Assembly (NCBI GenBank): GCA_951230915.1
Contig: OX579641.1
Coordinates: 11,780,001-11,844,000 of the forward strand
Source: Antitrichia curtipendula
Taxonomy: Eukaryota > Streptophyta > Bryopsida > Hypnales > Leucodontaceae
Direction of reading: 5' to 3'
Length of the DNA: 64,000 bases
Shown here: in pieces, positions 45,446 to 56,083 of the stretch
Numbering within the stretch: the first letter of the stretch is position 1
How the letters are laid out: the number at the start of each line of letters is the position of its first letter
The notes under the pieces: model-generated
Databases searched by the model: none
Told to the model about the DNA's origin: nothing
The model's input: only the letters and a program-made list of their open reading frames with translations
Made by a program: the position numbers and the translations under genes

Positions 45446-45818
45446 CAGTGATGGTAGCATGTGAGCCTAGAAATGCAAGCCTACAAGCCTTGAACCCAAA
45501 GTTTACTTAGTTAAGTTGGTACTCCACAACTATGGAAGGTGCCTATAACATATATACCTATAATATAAATATCCTATAACTATGAAAGTTGCTTATAAAA
45601 TAGGTACCTATAACATACATTTATAATATAAATATCCTATAACCATAGAAGATGCTTATAACATAGGTACCTATATCATAAACACCTGTAATACATGTAT
45701 CTATAATGAAAATATCCTAAAACTATGGAAGGTGCTTATAACATATGTACATAAAATATATGAGCTTAGGCGTCTAAAATCTTGGGCTCAAGATCTTAGG
45801 CTCACATGCTAGCAATCA
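45446..45818. mobile_element. 373-bp MULE-like insertion with internal tandem repeats
   Basis: Inverted ends share AGCATGTGAGCCTA. A 12-bp near-duplicate flanks the element: TGATAGTGGCAT (45434-45445) and TGATACTAGCAT (45819-45830). The left arm has a single TGATATTGGCAT-type site near 39493 on the complement. The interior holds three to four ~60-bp units with CCTATAACTATGGAAG and TGCTTATAACATAGGTACC. The long duplication suggests a Mutator-like origin. Confidence 0.75.
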
Positions 45819-47239
45819 TGATACTAGCATTTGTCTTTAACGTTATTAGCAACTTTGTGTGAGGTGGGGATAAAATATGAAATATTTATTTGATAAATTT
45901 TTACACCAATCTCCATTGCTCCTTATACCTCTTGAAGAAATTCACAAAAATTTAATCATATTGTTGTATTTACTAATTTTATTTTATTTTATTCTACAAT
46001 ATTAAACCAAAGACAATTTTTACAAAATGAATTGAATTTGATTTACAGTGTTGGACAATACATTATATCACTAACAATAAATACAATATTAATTGATATT
46101 TTTTAACATAGTTTCAAAGGCTAAATTTAGCTTGGACATAATATTTGACAATTTTGCAATAGATATTGGTTCATTAGAGTTGAAATTCACTTGTCATACA
46201 TTCTTTTGACTAATGGTCCCCAATGTGACATTGTTACTTTTAACCCACCTTCATATAGTTTTATAAAGTTTGAATCTTATAGTTAATGCATATTAATCTC
46301 TCTTTGTAGGTAGAGACATTGACAAATAAAGTTTAAGCTTTTGAACCATTTGCAATTTTGCATATTAAAGCCTAAACTCCCAAGGCCTTTTTTCATCAAG
46401 AACCACTCAAAACAGTTGCCATTTCTATTTGTAAAGTGCAAAAAACTTTATAAATTTTTTTTCCATATCTAAGCGTAGAACCTAGCACTAGACTTGTATA
46501 TGAATATGCGGAAGAAATTCTAGCCAGAAGCTTCACCTACAAACTTACAAAGATTGCATGATATGTGTGTTTAAAGTGAAATAAATAAGTTTTTTTGCAC
46601 CTTTTGTGACTACATTTGAAAACTTTGAATCTTTTAAGCTTGAAAACTCCTTATTCTTCATGTTGAAAAATTGAATTGAGAATATAGCAAAAAGAATTCA
46701 AGAAAAATAAACACTTGATTCTCATTCTTTAAAGAATTGCTAAGTATAAGACACGAGATTCAAGGAAAAACAAAATGATTAATAGCTCTAACTAAAGATG
46801 GAAATGAAAATCACCAATTTCAGTGGCGAGATTGTTCTTGCAAGCTAACTAAACCATCAATTTTGAATTTATTTTTTTGAAAACATGTGAAAATTGCCGA
46901 TAACAAACTTTCTCATCACTAATTCAAATAATCCAAATAGAATGAATCAAATCTTTCCATGTAGACTAAAATACTTTCTTTTAGAAATCAATTTTTTTCA
47001 TCCCGTGATTTTCTTTGGGCTGCCTCATGGATTCCGTTTTGGGCTAAAAGGGTAGCATAACTTCTGCTCTCCGGCATCATTTGAAATAAAAATGGTATAA
47101 TTCCCAGAAAGTGAATACGTTTTCCAATCTCTAAAAAGAAATTAAAAAAAAATCATATCACAAATTGAGACCGTAGGAGTGTAGGACCCTACCCTAAATC
47201 CACTTGGTCAATGCCCGAGGGGACAATGGGAGTTTAGAG

Positions 47240-48200
47240 ATTAGCTAATCTCTGCATGCGGAGACAAGGATGAACGGTACGTGCGCAAGGTCAACCGATC
47301 TTGCCTGAAGTGCGTCGAAGCTGCCCCAACTCCTGTCCGTCCGTACGCAAGAATTGGAGGTTTGACATGCCGCTTGAGCTCAACACGTACCAGGAAGGAA
47401 CGTGAATGCCATCAAACGGACCTCCTCACTTGCATTCCAACTGCATCTGCGACAGACGCAGGGCTTTACACCCTTGCAAGGATCTCTTTGGGCGGGCGGG
47501 AACAATTCACACCCTTACAAGAATCGATCCTTGGGGCGGGCGGGAACAAATCAGGACGGACAGAAATCCACGCTCCATTCAAAACGTTACTGGAACCGCG
47601 AAACTTACCTTTCAATCTGCTTACGAATGGCCTCGGTTGCATTGCATATATGCAGCTGCAAGTGGACTTACTTGATTGCGAATTCGACAGTCCGCACGAG
47701 CTTCAATTCCGTGAAGGAATCAAAATCCAATTCAAACACTGCATGTCGTCGAACATGCGAGGAATCTCTGAATATCGCGTGATCAGTCAGATTGCCAACT
47801 GCTTAAAGAGCTCACCAACGGAGCATTCATGCATCGACTTGAGCTCATATCTTCGATCACAGGCACCGTACGTGGGTTTCAAATTTGTGTTTTTAGACAA
47901 GCTATCGATCTGCGAATAGAAGAAACCACAATCAGTTCAATCGATCTGGTGCTGAGAAGTTCAAGAGGTCCATTTGTTTTAATACAACTTACCAGCCTCT
48001 TCGATTCCAGCTCGGTCGATCGATCGACACCGTACCAATTGCAATGGCTGGTGCAGGCGATGGAGGGGATTCCAAGTGGAAGCCTCCGAAGCGCTTCGAG
48101 GATGTCCATGACGAAATCTTGAAGAGCGGCGAACTCTGTCAGATTTCGATCTAAAGGAGCCGCGGACTCTGCTGAATTAATACCGCTATGATCGATTGAT
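47240..48200 (+). pseudogene. gene-like segment in the right arm (unidentified)
   Basis: This is the reverse-complement counterpart of 33990-34960. The open stretch around 47251-47919 includes CGDKDERYVRKVNRSCLKC, and a second short frame from ATG 48044 begins MAGAGDGGDSKWKPPKR and ends at a TAA after about 36 residues; the left copy of that frame differs in sequence and length after KPPKR. Neither arm has an obviously intact product. If transcribed, the two arms could pair as RNA. Function unknown. Confidence 0.45.
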
Positions 48201-48900
48201 TGATTTTCAGTGCATACCTGATCTAGCTGATGAGACGTCCATGGAATTGACTGATTTCCGTGCGTACTTGAGGTGGGAGCATCGATTACTGAATATATAG
48301 TCATGAAAGTTATGGAACTGTTATTTTTTCCTATTTCTGAAACCCAATCCATTGCGAAAACGTTAGTCATTTCCCTTTGAATGGGTTGGACCCTGGTGGG
48401 AGAATACTCAAACTACTATTATTTTGTATCCCGAAGAATAAGCTAGTGAAGCACCTATGGTTGTAACTATTGCAGCTTGCTGCAAAGGTACAGTTGTACA
48501 GTACATGCTTCCACGTACATCTCTTCAATACAATAGTGGACACATTGTCCAATTCATTTATTAACTGCTGATTGGCATCACTGTGTCAGGCTCATTGGGG
48601 TTCTTCTCTTGGAATGAGTTGCCGGGAGTTAAAGTCTTCAGTATTTGGGAGTTGGATTGAATCATTATGATTTTTAAATGACACTGACGAATTCTCGAAC
48701 TTACACCCACAATTTAGGTGCATTACACTCAAACATTTATAATTAATTGCCCCAACTTAGGCACGATATACTGTATGATTTTGTTGTGATGAACATTGAC
48801 CTTGGATCGGACGTAGTGGATCACTACCTGTATTCACCAGTGAAATACAGAAGTCCATGAACATAATTAGATATTCCATTTTCCATAGTAGTGCGTGCAA

Positions 48901-51900
48901 ATTTTACAGCTCGAGGATGGAATACCGACAGCCGGGAATTCCATAGACGTCGATCGATCTGTGAAATTCCACAGGAACACTAAGGAATTGGGTCTTTGGG
49001 CATTCTGGACTTCTATGGTGCGTGATTGATCGGACTTCAATCTTTTCACTGACAACTCATACCTTAATCAGATGGCCGTGATGGAGAACCTCAAGAAACT
49101 ACACAGTTACCAATTGCCAAATCATCTTAGGTTCATGTATGGGTGCATCGCTCACAAATGCACTCCATCGAATTGCAGGTTCAGTCAACGTAACGACAGT
49201 CGAATTTCAGTTTACTAATAAAGATGGCAAAGTTTGAATGTGGGCAGCGTGGCAAGTGGCTATGATAATGGTTCACTAAGTGTGCGGAATGTACCGTTTA
49301 CTGTCGTATACAGAAAGTAATACTAAAGGAAAACTTTCTAAATTATTTGAGAGTCCGACTAACAAAATATATTCATTTGCTAATTCTGCTTTACATTTTA
49401 GTAACTCTCGCAACATCAACACATTCAATTTTTTTGGAACCCTGCGGTTCTTATTTCCCCCAAAACACTACAGTCAAATGAGATATGGTTATATGTAGAT
49501 TTGGCCCGGAAACACTATAGATGTAAGATCCATCTTTCACTTTAAAGAAAAGTCCAAGCCCTCAAACCATTGAATGTTCAAGCAAGGGAAAGAAATAGAG
49601 ACCATAGATTGAATTGAAAAAAAGATAGCTACAATCACTACTACCTAAGGTGGAGGCACCTTAAAGCGTCCTTGCACCCAATGCCGTCAGTATCTTTAGA
49701 GGGGTGTCATTCTAAAACGCAGATGTGAGTCATGCTTACATGACTTAATGGTGTTAGTCAATAATCATAAGTGCTGTTAAGCTTACGTACATGCAACTTC
49801 TGAAATGACTTCCATTTATGGATACTGACGGTATTGGGTGCAGGGATGCTTTAAGGTGCCTCCACCTTACATGACAGAGTCAAATAAATTGGTCAAATAG
49901 ATACTTACAAAAGATATCCAATTACTTTCAAAAAGGACAAGTACTAGACAATCAACTTGGTGTATAGTTTAACATTTCTTCAAAATAATCTCTTGAAGAT
50001 CCATCAATGGCATATATATGTATTCCTTGAAATAAACTTGTACATCTAAACCATACATACAAAGAAGAATGTGCTCCATTACACACTGAACAATTCTAAA
50101 GCACGTACAATAATCCCACTAATATATATTGCACAAATATTTATTAAGTGTATGTTTCAATTCAAATACAGACATGATTTGATCTTAATTAAATTGATTT
50201 GGTAGCATAATTGATGGGGAAGGAAGGATCCATGTTGATGCTGCACTTTCCACAAGGATCACTAGATCTCATAATGTTTGTCATAGAGACCTCCCAATAT
50301 AAACTACTAAACGAAAAGCTTGTGAGTAAAGATCATCTCTTTCTACGCATTCCTTGTGTTTGTAGGTGCCTTGTGTAATCATCTCTTACGTTCAATAGTA
50401 CTATGAGACATTGTAGCCATATATGCAACCTACATTTCCTTGAACATTGCGTCATTTGCTATTCAAGGATGAATACTTTAGCGTGTTGCACTATCTCAAG
50501 AAAAGTGTAAAATTATCAATGATTGGACTCCAGGATGGGGTTGCAAAATAAGGTGCAACGACTCCCATTCTTAAATGGACTTCGAAGCTAGCTTCTCATG
50601 AGATTGAGTTGTAATTTCAATATAACCAATAAATGATACAAGGTTACTTGTGCAATCTCATCAGAGCTTTTTGTCCCCAAAGTCCAAGTCTAATAAAAAA
50701 ATTAGAGTAATGTTAAGAGTGCCATAGCTAGCAACACATAGTGATTAAGCTAACTTAAAATATCTACCTATCTATGTAATGATAATACAATTACAACTTC
50801 TTTATTTTAAAAACTGAGCTAAGACAAGAATTTGTCGAAGTCCATCATAGCCAATAGCATGCATTGATCAAATCTACTTTACCTCTAAAGCTCTTTACAA
50901 CTCTCCAAATTTGTAGAATTGCAAAGATACATTATAAAATTTGATAGGTGTTGTGTATAAAAGTTGCGGATTATGCATTTTGGATTCTATCTATACAATT
51001 AGATCATTGATTGCTATGACCATTGTTTTTGTATAAAATTTGAAAGTTAAAATTCAAATTTTTTTTGAATTTGATTACAAATAAGATATTGACAATCTAT
51101 GAATGGAAATTGTTGCAATGGATTGAAATGTTATATTCTACGTATAGTGATTTTAGAGATTTTTTGGTTGTTTAATTTTATGAGTTGACTTTTTTAAGAT
51201 CACTTTTGAATTAAGATATTAGAAATTTGTTGCAAATCATTTCAACATGAACCGAGGCATATGTACAATTTTCACAAATCATTCCCTTAATCCCTTTCTA
51301 ATCAATTCACGTACGCATAAAGTCAACTTCGGTCCCAATAAATCTATACTAAAAAATCCACATTGCAAAAAGTGCATAACGGATGAGAAAATAAAGTTTG
51401 ATTCTACACATCATCTAAAATATGGATGGTTGGTCTTTTAGGGGTTAAAACATTTGTCAGTCTCTTGGATGATAATTTAATTGTTTGCTTGTTCAAACTA
51501 GTTGATAATAATTTTTCAAAATCCATTTTAATCTTTATTATGTGGAAATGATTACATTGAAATGACAACCCCAACGTGGTGAGATCTTTTTTCCGTTTGG
51601 GTCCCCAAAGTCCATGTCCATTTAAGAATTGGAGTCAACTTATTGGTTAACCCTTAAGCGTGCAAGGAGCCCCGTGGAGTCATGTTTGGTTGTTTTTCAA
51701 TCAAATGCTATTTTTTATTTAGTTCCTAATTCCAAATGAAGCTGGTCCCAACTAAGAAAGTGTGTGGGGGCTATCTTCTTCTTTCAATTCCAATTTACCA
51801 TTCTTCAAAAATTGTTAAAATTGCAATTTTTACAACACTTTAAAGCTCAAACCCCCTAAACTTCCAATATACACTACAGAAAAGAAAAATCTATTGAATT

Positions 51901-53220
51901 TCTATTTATGTAAGCTCAAGAAGCATGCCACCTATATCTTACTATTCATCACTATTATTTGCATTTTCCCTCAAAATTTCATATCATTTAAAGCATTTTT
52001 GTAGTTACTATGATTTATACAAGAAAAACAATTTGAAAAACCTTATAAATTCCAATTTTATTTACATAATTATGAAAATACTAGCGTAGCTCAGTCTAAC
52101 AATAATTTATATGAGAAGAAAAACTATTAAAGGAATATAATATATTTTAAAATGTTAGAAATTGATGAATTGAATGATGCTTCAATGTAAGAATGATGCT
52201 TCAATGTGTTGCAAAATCTACTAATTTAGGTTGCACACCAAGGATTTGGGGGAAATTTATGAAAATCCTTGCAAAGAAAATCCACAATTTCCTTTTGCAT
52301 AGAAATTCTTTGGAAGATCCCTCCATGATGACATTAGAACAAAGGAAAGCATAGAAACTAGAAAATACTTGCAGTAAAAAACTACAGTATCTCTAAAGCA
52401 GTCGCATGGAATTTTAAAAGAGTCCGCTGTGATGAGCAGCATTCTCAGAAGTGGCTAAATTTTGCTCCATTGCTACTTAAAATTTGTAGTTGCTAAAAGT
52501 ATATTGGAAAAAATCCTTGAAAAATTTAAATTTTAGCCACGATTGCAACAAACAATAGAATTTGATAGCCAGTGTGTAACTTCCTCCACATTAGAATTAG
52601 CGTCTATTTAGTCCGAATGTATTATAATACTCCCTATAATTCTTTACAACTTGAAAAATCCTTTCTTTTTTGTTTTTTTAAATACTACTCACTCTCAAGG
52701 TAGCCAAAGTTGATGCCCGTTTGTCTTGGAGGTAGCATATTGCACTAAATCCTATTAACTTATGTAGCATGTTGCACTAAATTCTGTAACGTAGTCCTGA
52801 GATCACTGGTGATGAGTCCATTCATGTAAGGTAGAACTGCCTATCACCACGCTGATTTGCAATCTGAATATTCTGGGGTCATTTCCAAGAAGGGCACATA
52901 TTTTTCAGAGGTGTGTGCTTGTTTCACGAATCGAACCCAACTGGAATTATAATTTTCCAATCAAAATTGTAATTTCTGTGAATTTTAGAAGTAATCAGCC
53001 TGAAATTACAAAACCGCCTCTAGAGTGAAGTCATAACACTCCCTAAACACCCCATAATCGCCATCTCATGTATCTATTAGCATTGAAGTTTCTACCAATC
53101 AAACATTGACACGCCACCCATTTTGATATAAATATACTGAAATTGTCAGAAGTTAAGAGGGATTTGAATAATTTCAGGGCAGATTTGGATTAAGTCACTG
53201 TCGAAATTGAGAGCAAACCT
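48901..53220. other. AT-rich stretch without recognised genes
   Basis: About 4.3 kb with low GC apart from a slightly richer part at 48900-49300. It holds the MITE at 49648-49867. TTAACCCTTAAGCGTGC at about 51652 resembles a piggyBac terminus, but no matching right end was found downstream. Nothing else was recognised. Confidence 0.55.
49648..49867. mobile_element. 220-bp MITE with AGGT termini and TA target duplication
   Basis: Terminal inverted repeats of about 45 bp begin AGGTGGAGGCACCTTAAAGC and include TGCACCCAAT and GTCAGTATC, with few mismatches. TA flanks both ends (49646-49647 and 49868-49869). A decayed left end of the same family appears at about 40543 (AGGTAGAGGCACTTAAAG). Confidence 0.9.
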
Positions 53221-53221
53221 A

Positions 53222-53272
53222 GCTGACGGAATTGGGAGGCTGACGGAATTGGGAGGCTGACGGAATTGGGCA
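53222..53272. repeat. 17-bp tandem repeat, three units
   Basis: GCTGACGGAATTGGGAG is repeated three times, the last unit slightly changed, immediately before the MITE at 53279. Confidence 0.9.
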
Positions 53273-53278
53273 GACTTA

Positions 53279-53631
53279 GGGCCGCTTTACACCTAGAGGC
53301 CGGGCCAATTTGGTGTGTCAGAGGTCAAGAATCATGGCTTGTGATTGGTTGAAAGGCTTGAATCAGCCTCAACCCCTTTACACTTAGAGGCCGGGCCAAT
53401 TTATTATGTCAGAGTTTTTTTCCCTCAAATAGATGATCTGACATGGCCCGAGCATGGCCCCAGCTTGTTGAATTGGGTGCACCAAAAATGGGAGCCCAAT
53501 TCAAGGCCAATTCTTGGCCTGAAGGCCAATGTCAGATTTAATGAGGCTGACTTCTAACCCAAGAATGGGCTGAAATTTTGGGCAATTGGCTTGGTGAAAA
53601 ATTGGCCTGGCCTCTAGGTGTAAAGCGGCCC
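53279..53631. mobile_element. 353-bp Tourist/PIF-Harbinger-like MITE
   Basis: The inverted ends begin GGGCCGCTTTACACCTAGAG and extend about 33 bp. A 3-bp TTA duplication flanks the element (53276-53278 and 53632-53634). A second partial copy of the end sequence lies inside at about 53377-53402. TTA duplication plus GGGCC start fits the Tourist group. It lies about 600 bp upstream of the gene at 54245. Confidence 0.85.
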
Positions 53632-54137
53632 TTACCTTATATGTATCCCCAGCCCACCTTTTCATTCATTAACTGTCAGCCCAGTTTGATACTTCCACAT
53701 GTCAATATAATCAATGTTGTTCACAGCACATGTCAATATATTCAATGTTGTTCACAGCAGCAGGTGTTGGTGCCACTGACCATAGTTGGATGCTTTGATA
53801 CATGAGAACCTTGCTCTGAAACCAACGCGGTCATGTTGAGGCCAAGGTGGCAGTGCCTGTGGTCAAGGTGGTAGTTCATTTAAGCGGTAGATTAAGAATA
53901 CGTACCTTACTCAGTCACCGTACTCTCACTCTCTCTCACCCAATCAATGTCACCCAGTCGGCCAGTCATCCATAATATGAGGCGTTTTGAACCTTGCTCC
54001 ACACCCCTAGTCATGCATGTTTGGGGCTGACGGGCATCATAAGATTTTGAGCGATCGAGTAAGAATAGTGTTACCCACCCACTCACACGGCAACAGTCAA
54101 AATTTTCCTCAACTAACTACCGGTAGTTCCGTGAGGC

Positions 54138-54145
54138 TATATAAT
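54138..54145 (+). promoter_or_regulatory. TATA box of the gene at 54245
   Basis: CTATATAATAG lies 107 bp before the ATG at 54245, with a C/T-rich segment of leader between. No minisatellite precedes it, unlike the genes in the left half. Confidence 0.65.
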
Positions 54146-54244
54146 AGATCTGCTTCTGCTCAGCATCTCAACTCTCAAGTCACACCCAGCGCTGAAAGAT
54201 TGATCTAGTCTGTTCGAGATCAAGCAGCTTGTGATCTCCCCAAG

Positions 54245-55270
54245 ATGGCCCATCTTTGCACGGGTGTGCGCAAGGCCGCTGGCTCCGGTGCTTTCTACTA
54301 CGACCACAACAGTGTGAACACGATCGACGTGCCAGTGGGGCAATGCGAGGGGACCTACATCCTCCAACCAGCGGAGCTGAGCGAGTACTTCGGCGTGGAG
54401 CCCGACCGCATGGGGAGGCTCCCGGAGTACCTCATTGCGACGCATCTCAACAGCACGTGGAACTATGGCAGGTCCAGCTCCACAGGACGCTCGTGGTGGG
54501 ACATCACGGGGGAGGTAGTGGCGTACAGGCCCATCGAGTGGGTGCCGATCGTGAAGGAGCTCAGGACCATCCCCGTCAACGTCTTCAAGACCGAATCCAC
54601 CAAGACCACCACAGAACTGACGGTCTCGTCGGTCTTCGGCTCTGTTGACGCTTCGTTTACCTTGTCTGGAGGGGGCGGCTGGGCGGGCATGAAGATGGAA
54701 GCCTCCACCACTACCACGGTGAACGCGACCTACGAAAAAAGCAAGGAGGTGAAGGAGGAGATCGTGGAGAAGGCCGAGCTGTTCGGGAATGCGGTGATCA
54801 AGGAGCTCGTGATGGGCATGTGCCTCAAGGTGGAGCGAGTCTACGAACGCACGGTGAAGCTCTATCTGAACGATGAGAAGAAGTCTGATTCTCTCACTTG
54901 GGATGGACCTGAGTCATGGAAAGGTCTCCATGTTCCTGCAAGTGCCATCCGAGACGTGAGTAACCTGCAGTTCCACCCCATCCGTATGACGGGATCTGGG
55001 CATAGTGATAGTTTGTGGATCCAGGCCCTGCCAGTGTTCGACACGACCACGAAGAAGCTGACGGACATGCACCTGCTCCTCAGCAACGCCGGTTGGGTCG
55101 ATTGGTATGTGTACCCTGGGAAGGGGAGTCCTGTAACAAACAGGGTGGACATCTTGCCCATCCCTGACGGGGCCAGGACCCCTGTAACCACATTCATTGC
55201 CGTCGGGTCCAAATCAACGATCCCAGACCTACTTTCGATGGATTCGCCAGAAGGCTATTTCTGTGCATAA
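54245..55270 (+). CDS. single-exon 341-residue protein, possible beta-pore-forming type
   Basis: An uninterrupted frame starts at ATG 54245 in a strong context (AAGATGG). The coding sequence is clearly GC-rich against AT-rich flanks and has no introns. No signal peptide is visible. Residues 1-110 form a Tyr/Trp-containing domain (SWWDITGE near 83-90). Residues 117-163 alternate Ser/Thr with hydrophobic residues around a Gly-rich turn, as in the membrane-inserting strands of aerolysin-like proteins. A charged helix follows at 163-190, and the C-terminal part is beta-rich with Trp. Proteins of this general kind in plants are linked to defence against insects or microbes. I do not recognise the exact family, so the pore-forming idea is an inference; the gene itself is well supported. 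Confidence 0.85.
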   Translation: MAHLCTGVRKAAGSGAFYYDHNSVNTIDVPVGQCEGTYILQPAELSEYFGVEPDRMGRLPEYLIATHLNSTWNYGRSSSTGRSWWDITGEVVAYRPIEWVPIVKELRTIPVNVFKTESTKTTTELTVSSVFGSVDASFTLSGGGGWAGMKMEASTTTTVNATYEKSKEVKEEIVEKAELFGNAVIKELVMGMCLKVERVYERTVKLYLNDEKKSDSLTWDGPESWKGLHVPASAIRDVSNLQFHPIRMTGSGHSDSLWIQALPVFDTTTKKLTDMHLLLSNAGWVDWYVYPGKGSPVTNRVDILPIPDGARTPVTTFIAVGSKSTIPDLLSMDSPEGYFCA

Positions 55271-56083
55271 TTGCGGGCTTTTCCAGCGACACCTAATTCC
55301 ATGGGTGGAAACTAGTTACTATTTTGAAGTGCAAGATATAGTATTGTGTGTAAATTTTTTTTTGCAAGTAAAGTGCAATTTGCGATACGTATTATTTTGA
55401 AGTGCAAGACACTGTGCTAGTGCCTGAGTTTGCAGTGGCTGCAAATGCTATACAAAAAGAAAATACATCGAATGAATGTGCGAATTGTTGTACAAAGCCA
55501 GAGCACCAAATTTTTTTTGAAGTTGAATGATACATGTCTTTTTCAATAAGTTCCAATCAAATACAAACACAAAATTTCGAAGTTGAATGACACATCTTTA
55601 TTTCAATGAGTTACAATCAACTTACAATCAAAGGAACCAACCTAAATACAATCAAAGTAAACAACCTAATCACAATCAAAGTAAACAACCTAATCACAAT
55701 CAAAGTAAACAATCAAATTGCACTAATAAGGGAATTGAACCCTCTAAGACTGCCCATTTTGCAGTTATAGTGATTTGCAACACACAACAAACAAAACACA
55801 TTAGAAGCATTAGTACCCTAAACTAATTGGCAATAAGATTGCTAAATCGTGGCAGGTCAATCACAGCAACTCCTCGCGCACATGGAGCAGATCAGCAACA
55901 GCTCCACCGAGACCTCCAAAACACCCACGGAAGACAAGTCGAAGCCATAAAATCGTGTTGAAGCTTGATGTAAGGTTTCATGAGTTTCAGAGCGTGCTTG
56001 ACCTCATGAAAACTAAAGAAAACAAATTTTTTTGAGGATACTGCTCCTTCGCTCCAGATCCGCTACACTGTTATAGCTTTTTC
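55271..56083. other. AT-rich 3' region with short tandem repeats
   Basis: No gene was recognised. A 58-bp segment with GAAGTTGAATGA occurs twice (about 55519 and 55577), followed by the 24-bp repeat at 55617-55715. Confidence 0.55.
55617..55715. repeat. 24-bp tandem repeat, about four units
   Basis: The unit CAATCAAAGTAAACAACCTA plus ATCA repeats about four times, with the first unit diverged. Confidence 0.9.

Larger units (their letters stand above)
44681..48900 (-). repeat. right arm of the giant inverted repeat
   Basis: This is the reverse complement of 33151-40220 with scattered substitutions and indels. It carries one insertion of its own at 45446-45818 and keeps empty sites for four left-arm insertions. 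Pairing ends near 44681, where GGGCAAGGTGAAC matches the left arm and the sequences then diverge. Confidence 0.85.

Noticed and set aside
51650..51680. Second piggyBac-like left end (TTAACCCTTAAGCGTGC) and a possible GGGGTTAA end at about 51440
   Set aside because: The two are in the wrong order to enclose an element and no matching partners were found.
52827..52850. Another copy of the AGGT MITE end (AAGGTAGAACTGCCTATCAC)
   Set aside because: Only one end is recognisable, without an inverted partner or TA pair, so it may be a decayed remnant or chance.
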